A DNA stretch of 64,000 bases. Origin: Charina bottae (Eukaryota; Chordata; Lepidosauria; Squamata; Charinaidae). The stretch is taken from contig JALMGJ010000001.1 in the NCBI GenBank assembly GCA_023362775.1, positions 90,584,501 through 90,648,500 on the forward strand, written 5' to 3'. Both the position numbers and the translations under genes were made by a program. Below, in pieces: positions 33,558-44,489 of the stretch (its first letter is position 1; every line of letters starts with the position of its first letter). The notes below the pieces were generated by a model. It was given only the letters and a program-made list of their open reading frames with translations, did not search any database and had not been told where the DNA came from.

Positions 33558-33701
33558 CAGTGTTTCTTAACCTCAGCAACTTTAAGATGTGTAGAATTCG
33601 ACTCCCAGAATTCCCCAACTAGCATATGTGGACATGCTGGCTGGGGAACTCTGAGAGTTGAAGTCCACAGATTTTAAAGTTGCTGAGGTTGAGAAACACT
33701 G
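33558..33701. mobile_element. hAT-type MITE, family A (144 bp)
   Basis: Both arms present. Imperfect 8-bp flanks GTATAGGC and GCATAGGT suggest an aged TSD. Confidence 0.85.
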
Positions 33702-34791
33702 GCATAGGTGCTTTTTATCTTTGGCTCCTCAGTTTAGACAGACCAGGATCAAATAACCAATTCAGTTAAAGGCCTAGTAACTGTTTTTGCCCAACATGCT
33801 AAACTTGGGCTAATGTTAACATTGGTGAAGTTACCATGCTGTGCAAACCTAGCCTATTTGGTTAGCATCAAATTCAGTGTATTATACAAACCCAGAAAAT
33901 GGTTAATTAAAAAAACAGATTATGCAAATAATAGGTTACATTCAACCTTGCCTGTTGCTAGCAGAACGGAAACCTGTCTTCAGGAAGTCTATGAGTACAG
34001 GAGAGGAGAGAAAGGGGACAGCAGGTTAAGTACTCTTGCATAGCTGAGGTGGGGAAATGCTGTGTTGGAAGAGTATCTGGACTGTAGTAAGACAGAATAT
34101 GGAAAGACACATAGAACATGACCAAACCTGAGAGAGCATCCATGCTCACAATGATTATTTACTACATGAGTAATGATCGGCTTAATAAAAAGTCATGCTA
34201 CAATGATCCATTCATTTGGAAACATGAGTAATGAAAGAAGTCTTGGCAGAATCAATAAGAGCACATTTCATCTAGACCTGCACTACCATATTACATGTGG
34301 ATGTAGAATGGCTAGGAAGACATGAAAAATAAGTCACAGTGGTCAATAGCCAAACTGCTCATTCTGAGTATTGTGGGAGATAATGTTTTGGAGATCAGAA
34401 GAAAACTATTTGTCCCAATGTCTCCCTTCCAAATAGGAAGTAAAATTCCAATAATTTAAGATTTAAATTAATTTCAGATTCTAATTAATTTCCATCTTGG
34501 GTCAGTCCAGTACATTGTTTTGTTGAGTAGTAGAAGAAGGGGAGGAAGGGCTAGTTAGTTTTGCTCTTCATTCAGCTCTGTATTCAACGTTCTCTCCAAT
34601 AGCCTACCTTAGCTCCTAACATCTTCCCATCAGCTTTCATCTTGACTGGTGGAGAACATGACTGGCCATTGCCTTTTCTTACACCAGCACCTATGAGTAA
34701 ATTACCTTCTAGACTCTATTTGATTCTTCAGCAGGAACAATTTAGCAGGAAATTGAACAATAACTAGTCAATTAAAATGAATATTTTAAGC
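33702..34791. other. No gene recognised
   Basis: AT-rich non-coding DNA without recognisable repeats. Confidence 0.5.
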
Positions 34792-35345
34792 CAGAGCTTT
34801 CCAAACTTTTCATGTTGGTGACACACTTTTTAGACATGCATCATTTCGTGACACACTCTTACAGCAGGGCACAAAGCAGGCACTAGGACCTGCGCGGAAT
34901 CACAGCAGTTTTGGAGGCAGCAAGGCACAAGGCAGGCACTAGGACCTGCGCGGAATCCGTGCAGGGCAGGTTTGGAGGCAGCAAGGCACAAGGCAGGCCC
35001 TAGGACCTGCACGGAATCACAACAGGTTTGGAGGCAGCAAGGCACAAGGCAGGCACTAGGACCTGTGCGGAATCCTTGCAGGGCAGGTTTGGAGGCAGCA
35101 AGGCACAAGGCAGGCACTAAGACCTGCGCAGATTCACAGCAAGTTTGGAGGCAGCAGGGCACAAGGCAGGCACTAGGACCTGCGCGGAATCCTGGCAGGG
35201 CAGGTTTGGAGGCAGCAAGGCACAAGGCAGGCACTAGGACCTGCATGAAATCCTGGCAGGGCTCGGAGGCAGCAGCAGCTGCAACACACCCAGACACTGC
35301 AGCCAACACACTAATGTGTCGTGACACACAGTTTGGAAAGCTCTG
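34792..35345. mobile_element. hAT-type element, family B, with minisatellite (554 bp)
   Basis: Ends CAGAGCTTTCCAAAC and GTTTGGAAAGCTCTG. The TSD TTTTAAGC is perfect (34784-34791 and 35346-35353). The interior is the reverse complement of the minisatellite in 7277-7785. Units begin at 34885, 34941, 35002, 35058, 35119, 35175 and 35236, alternating 56 and 61 bp. Confidence 0.92.
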
Positions 35346-35665
35346 TTTTAAGCTCTGTTTTGCCAGTGTGAATGATGTATGTGTGTTTGAGCAAGAGAAG
35401 GAGTTTGGAGAAGGAAATGGGAACCACAGTCCTTATAAGGGTGAATGAGCTGGAGATCCACATAAACTCTGGACATTAGGATTCCTGCATATATTGAGAA
35501 TAAACTGTACTGTGGAACAACATGCTTCATGCCAGAGGATCTGCTCAGATATTAATGGTGACTTGCTTCTGTACTTCTATACAGTACTTCTTAATTCCAG
35601 TACAAACTGCCCAGAGGTCTCCACAGTCAATCATACCGCATTCTCAGTGGGATAGGGAAGATCCT

Positions 35666-35752
35666 GTACTGAAACCTGGAATCAGCAATCCTATAGATCC
35701 TGCTGCTTTTTGTGGTTGGATCCGTAGGATTACTGATTCGAGGTTTCAGTAC
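35666..35752. repeat. Hairpin with 35-bp arms and 17-nt loop
   Basis: Arms 35666-35700 and 35718-35752 pair at 31 of 35 positions. The ends are the self-pairing GTACTGAAACCT. No MITE termini or TSD are seen. Confidence 0.92.
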
Positions 35753-35859
35753 AATTGCCCTTTAATATACGTCTTAATTCCAGTGTATGGGAAAGTTGGA
35801 CTTTGAAGCAGAATAGAAAAAGTGTTGATGTTTTTGAACTTTGTATTGGAGAAGACTCT

Positions 35860-36178
35860 TGAGAATACCATGGATAGCCAGGAAAACAAATGGATCATAG
35901 AACAAATCCAGAGTCCTCATTTGAGGCACAAACGGCCAAGCTCAAACTATCCTATTTTGGATACATTATGTGAAGACCCAGCTTCCTTAAGAAGCTCAAA
36001 ATGCTGGGAAAAGTGGAAGGAGAGAGAAGAGGATGACCAGCTGCAAGGTAGATGAACTTGATTATAGTGACAATGGGTGCACCTGAAGGGCGAGGTTGGG
36101 GACCCGCCTGTCTTTTCCTGGAGAAGGTCTTTCTATGTGGTTGCTAAGAGTCAACGCTAACCCAGCTTGACAGCACTT
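35860..36178 (+). mobile_element. BovB/RTE LINE 3' fragment
   Basis: A decayed frame resembles the C-terminal tail seen clearly at 38286 and 43860 ('aagtggaaggagagagaagaggatgacc'). It is followed by 'gctaagagtcaacgct...gacagcacttaatca', a typical RTE/BovB terminus. Confidence 0.6.
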
Positions 36179-37436
36179 AATCAAGGTTAGCTGGTCTAGC
36201 ATGAGAGTGATTAGCACATTTCATAAGGGATGATGCTCCTGTTTTGTTGTTGTTTTTAAGAAAAAGTTTATATGGTTTTAGTTAGGTTGAAACTGAAAAA
36301 CGTTTGCTACAACCATGCTGGATAAAATGCTGCATTCTGTAGCATTATAACTGTATTGGCAGATTCTATTTTTATCATCCCTTCCTTGGATAATTCAACA
36401 TAGCAGGAAACAACATGGTGAGGTGGGTTAGGTTTTCACTGATGAGCTTCATGGCCGAATGTAAATTTGAACCTGTGTCCTTATAGTCTGAAGCCTGCCA
36501 TAAAGGGCATACCAGTTGCAGAGATGATGGAAAAGATTTTAACATGTTTTCCCCCCCCCCGACTGCCACAGTGGTGGAAATAGAGAGATACAGTATGCTA
36601 GCTAGAATTCTCTGCACAGGAATTATGCTCAAATTGGGTGCACCTGTGTCTATCTCATAGGCTCCATAACAGTTTCCCCCAATGATTCCGCTGAGCGTTG
36701 CTGTCTCCCTTTGAAAAGAGAATTCAGTAATACTAATCTAATCTCTCCTAAGGGTGCTTTGAAGATTAATGACCAGTTTATGATGATAAAATACTGCCTT
36801 ATACTTGTGCTAAGGGGAAAGCAGAGGTACTGCTGAGGACAGCTGCTCAATTTTTCCAGTTATTCCTGTCTAATATTTTCCCAGTGTGCCGTTATCCAGA
36901 TGTGTTGATTGCAGTTCCCATTATCCCCTCACAGCATATCTGTCAGTGGTACTTGAGGAGTATGTGCTCTTTCGCCAGGCAAGTTAATTGGGCTAAGACC
37001 CAGGTTTTTCTTCTTTTGTGGTTTAGCCTACTCTGATTGCACCCCAAAGTACTTTCTCCAAACATTTTCAGCAGTGATAAATGCATCTCCTTTTCCATTA
37101 TTTTTCTGTACAGTTTGCACAAGCATTCAGTTGCTCTAGCGCTAAACTGCCCTCGGTGTTAACCTTATGTAGCCAGATCTGTTTGGCTAAATAGCTTCTC
37201 AGGGCCTTTCTCCTCTTGCACCTAACTATGGTACAAACATACCCTGGCAACATCGTTTCCCCCCCACGACACTGTTTTCATCTCCTGCCCATCAGTGAGG
37301 CAACCTTAAATCAGCCTTAGTTGTACTGGTGTTAAAGTAGTGTTTAACTTTAACTCCTTTAAGCCAAAAGCATCTAACAGGAGCCACAGGGTTTGTACAG
37401 TAACAGCTGTTAGGCTTTGCCCCCATTACCTTGGAG
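36179..37436. other. No gene recognised
   Basis: Non-coding DNA with a C run near 36550-36560 and a very decayed possible MITE near 36880-36950. Confidence 0.45.
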
Positions 37437-37571
37437 CAGTGTTTCTCAACCTTGGCAACCTTAAGATTTGTGGACTTTAACTCCCAGAATTCCCCAGCCA
37501 GCCATGCTGGCTGCGGAATTCTGGGAGTTGAAGTCCACATATCTTAACATTGCCAAGGTTGAGAAACGCTG
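37437..37571. mobile_element. hAT-type MITE, family A (135 bp)
   Basis: Both arms present. TSD CCTTGGAG (37429-37436) and CCCTGGAG (37572-37579) with one mismatch. A pure run of 18 C lies downstream at 37712-37729. Confidence 0.9.
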
Positions 37572-38004
37572 CCCTGGAGGGAAGTCAGATGCAGGGATGG
37601 AACTAGGGTCTGTGTCACCCAGGGCAAACATGGATTCCGCGCCCCCCCTGGGTTATTTTGTCATTTCGGCACACCCCCCCAGTGCGGCGCCTGGGGCACG
37701 TGCCCCACCTGCCCCCCCCCCCCCCCCCCAGTTGCGGCCCTGGTCAGATGACTGCCGTGACTGGGAAGAAGAGCAATAGAAGTGGGATAGAGATCAACAA
37801 TGGGGACAGCAAATCTCATGCAAGTATTGTTTTCTGCCAATTCTGAATCAATGGATAGATGGCACTTCAGCTTGGCAGTGAGGCAGGGCTCTCGGTGCCA
37901 TTGCAATTATTTATTATTACCAAACCAAACCCCGGGAAAAATCATCCTTGTCTAATCCAAGAAAGAGGGAACAACAGCAAGATTGCCCCTCTCTTTATGT
38001 AGAG

Positions 38005-38070
38005 CAGCGTTTCTCAACCTTAGCAACTTTAAGATAGGTGGACTTCAACTCCCAGACTCCCAACTCCCAG
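38005..38070. mobile_element. Family A MITE, left arm only
   Basis: CAGCGTTTCTCAACCTTAGC followed by the usual arm. The right arm is missing and replaced by a short duplicated 'ctcccaactccca'. Confidence 0.75.
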
Positions 38071-38285
38071 GCTACTGTCTCTGCTAAAGAGTTCTGCCCT
38101 TGATAAAATTTTGGAACATTTTTCTTTCCCTTGGAGATAATCAGGGAAATTGCCCAATTTCTCTGCCCACAGACTTGATGGGGCATTATGAAAGGTTATT
38201 TATGCCCAGGAAGACCTGGAAGCAGGGCCTGGCAAGGTTGACATAGAGGTAGGTCTATACAGTATGTGGCTGGCCTCCCATCTCC

Positions 38286-38590
38286 TTGTTGTTGTTTATT
38301 CGTTCAGTTGCTTCCGACTCTTCATGACTTCATGGACCAGCCCATGCCAGAGCTTCCTGACGGCCGTCGCCATCCCCAGCTCCCCCACGGTCGAGCCCGT
38401 CACCTCCCGAATATCATCCATCCATCTTGCCCTTGGTCGGCCCCTCTTCCTTTTGCCTTCCACTTTCCCTAGCATCAGCATCTTCTCCAGGGTATCCTGT
38501 CTTCTCATTATGTAGCCAAAGTACTTCAGTTTTGCCTTTAATATCATTCCCTCAAGTGAGCAGTCTGGCTTTATTTCCTGGAGTATCTCA
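38286..38590 (-). mobile_element. BovB LINE 3' end
   Basis: The minus strand reads LKYFGYIMRRQDTLEKML, GKVEGKRKRGRPRARW and LVHEVMKSRKQL, then a stop and a 3' end rich in AAC/ACA triplets. This is the characteristic C-terminus of BovB/RTE proteins. It is 5'-truncated, as most copies are. Confidence 0.82.
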
Positions 38591-38601
38591 TCTCCTAGGC
38601 T

Positions 38602-38725
38602 GCAAATATTTGGACTGAAGATGGAAAGGAGATTTTCTCCACCACACGTGAACTAGCTTGCTGGTTCTCTTGAGCTTTGCAATGAAATGTCATGGCAGTC
38701 ATTCTTGGTTTAAAAATGGCTCCTA
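38602..38725. repeat. Local duplication, copy 1
   Basis: Matches 39399-39525 in the same orientation over about 125 bp ('gattttctccaccac' ... 'gagctttgcaatgaaatg'), roughly 85% identical by eye. It starts just after the BovB fragment. Confidence 0.88.
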
Positions 38726-38765
38726 GTTGGCCTCCCATCAGCTTTGGCCATGCCTGAGAAGTAGG

Positions 38766-38800
38766 CGAGGAGGAGGAGGAGGAGGAGGAGGAGGAGGAGG
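38766..38800. repeat. (GGA)n microsatellite
   Basis: Pure GGA trinucleotide array. Confidence 0.95.
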
Positions 38801-39398
38801 ACTAGTACCTCCCACCAGTGAAACAATGGTGCAGAAAACATTGTGCAGATGTGACCTTTTCCAATCTAAGTATTTAGAAATAAGCTCCACTGTGTTTAGA
38901 GGGGCTTTTTCTAAGGATTGCAGCCATTGTCTATTTGTTTTGTTCTCTTTTGCTGGTTTTTATGTCTTTGATGATTGGTAAATGGTATTATGATTATTAT
39001 TATGATTATTATTGCTTTAATCTGTGATATATCACTTCAAGAACCAAATGGATAGAAAACAGCATATAAATGGAAATACAAAAACATCATTCCTCCTGTT
39101 TCTCATGTTCAGGCTGTAAGAGGCATCGTTTTAGGTATCAGCAGGTTGTTTGGAGGAATGCCAAAGATGCAGAAATACTGGATAGGCAAAAAAAGGATAA
39201 AAACAGCTCATTGAAAAGTGAGAATGCCCAGTGGGAACTGACAACAGGGAGTGGGAATGGGGAAATGGAATGGAGTAACTGGGATCCCGGACAGCAGCAT
39301 TCCAATTCTGCAGCATCTGTAAACGTAACTGCAATATTTCTGGCTCCTCAGAGCCTGCACAGGATGCTCTTGTTTTCCCATCTCAATGCTGCTGCCCT

Positions 39399-39525
39399 TG
39401 CACATATCTGGATTGAAGATGGAAGAGAGATTTTCTCCACCACGCATGAACTGGCTTGCTGGTCCTCTTGAGCTTTGCAATGAAATGTCACTGCTGTCTT
39501 TCTTGGTTTGTAATGGCTTCTGCTC
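39399..39525. repeat. Local duplication, copy 2
   Basis: Counterpart of 38602-38725, about 800 bp away. Neither copy lies in a recognised mobile element. Confidence 0.88.
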
Positions 39526-42500
39526 AGTTAAATAATAATGAATACTATTATAGAGCAGAATGACACTTCCAGTTTGCCAGCCGCAGCCTCATTTTGTATC
39601 CCTCATGAAACATACATTTTCCCCAAACTACAATGAAGAATCAACTTGGTGCATGTATGTGTGTTTCTGCTCTTGTTCCATGGTATTAACTTTTATGGAA
39701 GTCCCTTTTGCTTTTAAATTGTGATCTGACAAAGGATTCCTTCATCATCTGGCATGCTAAGTGCTTCCTGGAGCCTGGTTTATGAATGTTGGCCCAGGAA
39801 AATTCTGGTTTGGGATAATCAACCCGTTTCGGCCCACTGAACCTCCTACAGAATATAGAACTCCTCTCTTTACATGTATTGCTAATTCTTTTTTCCTTCC
39901 AGCAAATGTAATAACATCTATTTCTCTTTAGAAAGCTTCTGGGAGAGAATTGAATAGCAGGCAGTTAATACTCCTGTGAGTCTGAAATGCTAACAACAAA
40001 TAATGTCTCCTTTCTGTTGCTTGATTCAGGCATAGATGCCAAAGTCCTTTTCCATTCTTGGACAGATCATGGAACATATTGCATTCAAAGTTGGTGTTTC
40101 ATAGATTATCTGACTATGTAACACCATATATAAAAGAAAAATGTAGGAAGCTATGTTAGTTCATTAGAAGAAAACAAACTCCACGATAGCTATGTGATAC
40201 TTTATTAGGACCAGACAATATATTATAAAATGGCAAGCCAGTTTTTTCCATTCTCTGGAACTCTCCTTGAGGCTGAATCTGGCTGGGTAACCTTTTACAG
40301 ATCAAAGGCTGCACTGAACATTTTGGAGAGACCGAGGAGTACAACAGGCAATGATGCAAAGTGGATGGAGTTATTTTTTCTTGATTTGAGGAGCATGTTC
40401 TTAATTTTTAAAACTTGTTTAAGTTTGTTGTCAGACTCAGACTACAGTTTTAATGTTTCTCAGAATGGGGAGGAACTGTGCCACCAATTTTTCAGCCATA
40501 GAGGCCAGAGGAGTTTGCAGGTGTCAAAGAAGGGACTCAGGGATGCAACTTGATCACCCCTGGATTAGATATTAAACAGAAAAAAAAGGGGGGGGGGAGG
40601 AGAGGAAGCTACAACATGTGGCATGTAAGATGAAATTTCCGACTTAATTGGATTAAATGACTTCTAAAATTTGTATAGCACCTAGGAGAGCATCATCCAA
40701 TTAAGTCTGCAATCTTCATTTACATTTTAAGATTACAGCTATTTGAAGCACCCGTCAGTCAAAAGTCATCATGCAGTTATTCTGTCTTTTCCTCTTTAAT
40801 GGATTTTTTGTTGTTGTTGTCAGTAAAATGAAGGAAATGGTGGGAAAACAATGGGAGAAATTACAAGCAAAAGACAGTATTATCTGGACCCAATAAAATT
40901 CTTTGAAAGAGTTAGGATTGATTGCTCAATAGAAGCCTTATCTAGAAGTACCTGTGACCAGATTAATATGTTGAGATTTCAACAGCAAATTTAGCTCTTT
41001 CCCTTCTCCTCTCCCCCCTTCGCATTTATTATTGAACTTGGTGAAGGTTTCTGAAGACTTGGAAGCTTTCTCAGTATTCTGCAATCAGTCAAATTATTTT
41101 ACAAACTTAAAGGATGGGGCTTATCATCAAGATCAAATACATATTTGGTACACTTGGATGTTCATTATCCAAATGGTAGCATCTCCCTTTGAAAGAACCT
41201 GGTAGATCAGATGTAAGAGTAGGGTACTGATGGCTTTATATTTCATACATTAAAGCCATGTGGGATCAGGGATAGATCACCCTCTTGAGCCAATAAATAC
41301 ATTTGGAAATTTGAGATCATGTTAGAAATGGTTGCCAAACTGGGCTAGATTAATAAAAAAAATACCCGTTCAAAAGAAGGCAAAATGATTGGGTTGGTCC
41401 TACCACCTTCCCTGGCCCTCTAGGACACTAGTCCCTACTATTCCAGTTTCTCTTTGTCATCTTTGCTGGGCAGGTATTTCTAAGCAAAGCTTTGGGCTGC
41501 ACTACTCATTTTTATTTTCGAAGAGCACCCATGGGACCATGATCTAGTCAAATGTTGTCTGTTCTGACTGGCAACCAGATCTCCCTTGTTACCTTTAGAT
41601 CTTTAGGAATTTAATTTAACAGGAAGCTGGCATCTATAAAATAAAGCACCAACCTTTAACATCTAGGCATTGTTAGAAAAGAAATAAGGATTTGCAAGAC
41701 TGGAGGAATTGGAGAGGAGAGAATTAGTAGAATCAAAGTTAGTTGTGGTCCATGGTGACTGGAATGATGGGGAATGTAGTCCAACATATCATGAAGACAA
41801 GAGATTGAGGGAGGTAACTTATATCTCTTATCCATTTTAGGCACTTCACCATAATATTCTTTGGGAAGGTTACATGTTTTATAGTAGATCTTTAGGAGTT
41901 TTTATGAATGGCTAAACAGGTTTCCTAGAAAGAATCAGTCCAAGTCCAAATGCTGAAGTGGCAAAAAATTTCATTGATGGAATTCTCCATCCTATGAGTT
42001 TATGCCCCCCTCCTCACCCCACTAGCTAATCTTGCTAAGGCAATAGACCTTAAATCCATCAGGTTTTCTCTTTATGCTCAATGTTGTAGAAAATGCACGC
42101 TGGCTCCTTTCCTCGAAATTAAGCAATGGCTCAATTACCTATTACCTTGATTGCAAAGAGGTTATAAAAGAGGTAAGTGACTGCTCAGAGATGAAACCTA
42201 GTTTAATTGCACTGTGGGAGGGGGCATTAAAGTGCCAACATTGGAGGAAGTGGATGGTGCTGACTGAGGAGCTCTCAGAAAAGGAACAGTTTATGTGCAC
42301 GGGTCACATGAAGAGACACACTTGCAAATGTTGACTTCCTCCCCTGGGCTCAATATTGAAGAAGGATTCTCAGGGTCATTATTTTTCTCCTAATTCGTTG
42401 ACTCTGATTTGGAATGGCAAGTCTCAAAAGGCAGTCTCCAGTGTGATTTCCAGAGCCCGATTTCAGAACGTATCATGTGATTCAGATAGTCAAGTGTATA

Positions 42501-43282
42501 TGAGTGTGAAAGAGCTGGGATGGAGAAATGGATGGTGATGCAGATGAGCAGCACATTATTTACTCCCAAGAACAGTCTAATTAAGGGAGTCATATTTTGG
42601 GGGTTTCAGTTTGCTATGAACTGAACTGTCTTTCATACTTCAAAACTTTTCATGAGACCTAAAAAAATTGCCTTTGGCAGCTCTTAAAGGAAGATATTCA
42701 TTGAACATGACTGAGTCTAGCTGCTGGTGAACAGAGGTCTGTATATGCTAGAATTCAGTACAAATAAAACACACAAAACAGGCCAGGTAGGCCATTTAAC
42801 TTCCCGAGAATCCTGTTTTTCTCATATTTTTCAAAGTTCAAGATGTTATAAACATGCAGACATTGTGACTGTGAAGTTTATTTACACAATGATTCGGAAA
42901 ATGCATGGGTGAAGACCTGTAAAATCCAGAACAGATCTCCTGTATCATTTTGAATCACTAAGCTATATATATACAGTATAATGTTATAGAGGTCCTCCTT
43001 CCCTCTCTTCTAATGAAAGAGTAATCCCATTAACTTGGGGATATCTTTAAAGGTCTGTTGGTTTTGCTGCCACCATCAAATCCTTTCCTGATCTGGAAAT
43101 TCTTTTCTTTTTCTCCCTTATTCTTTTCTATATATCTGATGTGACAAGGTGGAATGGGGGCAAGGTATAGAACAGAATCAAATTAACTTTTATTCTGTAA
43201 CTTAAAATATTCCCTTAATATTATAATATACCTATATGGTGCCTATCTAGCTTTCTCAGTACTAGATATATGCTCATAAGGT
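39526..43282. other. Long stretch without recognised gene or repeat
   Basis: About 3.7 kb of AT-rich DNA with only small incidental frames and one G run near 40588-40598. Such repeat-poor stretches can hold regulatory DNA, but I see no specific site. Confidence 0.45.
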
Positions 43283-43832
43283 GGTTTTGTTAGTGAAGAG
43301 GCATCAGCTGCGATCCTAAACCTACTGCAATCCTAAACCTACTGGACATACTTATCTTTAGAACTGGGTTGATGTAATACAATTTATACCCAGAGTCCTA
43401 CTAAATTAAATAGCCATAAAAAATGGGAGAAATGTTCAAATATAAACCAGTTATACACATCAAGTTATATTAAAGAAGAAATCAGTGGAAGTAAAAGTTT
43501 ACATTACGAGCTAAAGAAGTTTCAAGACAATAAGAGATCAGGGATAAATGTGCATTTTCCCCAGCAAGGCCTGCTGGTTGTCTAGCAAGCCTTCAGCACA
43601 ATTGTACCAGGGCTGTGGGTTTGTTTGTGTGTCCTGTCAGATGTGATTTAGGTTTCCCTTCCCTCTCTTCCTGGAGAAGCAAGAAAAGTGTAGATATTTG
43701 GCTTAGCTGTAAAATGTGCAGCAATTCAACAGTCGTTTCTCACAAACTGGATTGAATCAGTTAGCTCAGCATTTCTCAATCTTGGCAACTTTAAGATGGG
43801 TAGACTTCAACTCCCAGAATTCCCCAACCAGC
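43283..43832. repeat. Segmental duplication copy A (about 550 bp), ending in a MITE arm
   Basis: Same-orientation match to 46952-47027 plus 50427-50900 (copy B, split by the L1). Copy A carries an internal 17-bp repeat of 'gcaatcctaaacctact'. The family A arm at 43767-43832 is truncated. Confidence 0.88.
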
Positions 43833-43859
43833 AGGAGAAGACTCCTGTGAATAATATAG

Positions 43860-44120
43860 ACAGTTGAGAAAACAGACAAAGGGATCATTGAACCAATCAT
43901 TCCAGAGTTCTCACTCAAGGGACAAATGACCAGGCTCAAATTATCCTACATTAGACACATTAGACCTAGGTCTCTGGAGAAGGTTCCATTGCTGGGAAGG
44001 GTGGAAGGCAAGAGAAGAAGAGGACGACCAGCAGCCAGGTGGATGTATAGTATTGTAACCAGCAGTTACAATGGCAGTGGGTGTGCTGTTGGAAGACCTG
44101 AAGGACCAGGTTAGGGGCAG
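43860..44120 (+). mobile_element. BovB/RTE LINE 3' fragment
   Basis: The frame reads MTRLKLSYIRHIRPRSLEKV and GRVEGKRRRGRPAARW, the same conserved tail as 38286-38590 on the other strand. Confidence 0.75.
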
Positions 44121-44394
44121 ATCATTATACATATTTTCTCAGTAAGTTCTATTAGTATATTTTTGGAAGCTATCTGGTGAGGGTTGCTGTTCTCCCATAA
44201 ACTTAAACCTTGATATGTTTCTGCCCATGATTTTCAATTTTTCATCTTCATCTGAAGATCTTCTATTTCCTTTCTCCTTTGTTGCCTGAATCTACTTCTC
44301 AAGATTCCCTCATGCAACCATTCTCTTGTTTTCTTCAAATTGCTCTTCCTCAAAAACTCATCATTTCCTGAATATTCTTGGAACATTCCAGGAT

Positions 44395-44489
44395 CAGTGT
44401 TCCTCAACCTTGACATACTTCTGGCTTGCTGGAGAATTCTGGGAGTTGAAGTCCACACATCTTAAAGGTGCCAAGGTTGAGAAACACTG
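44395..44489. mobile_element. hAT-type MITE, family A (95 bp)
   Basis: Shortened left arm and complete right arm ending GGTTGAGAAACACTG. No clear TSD. Confidence 0.75.
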
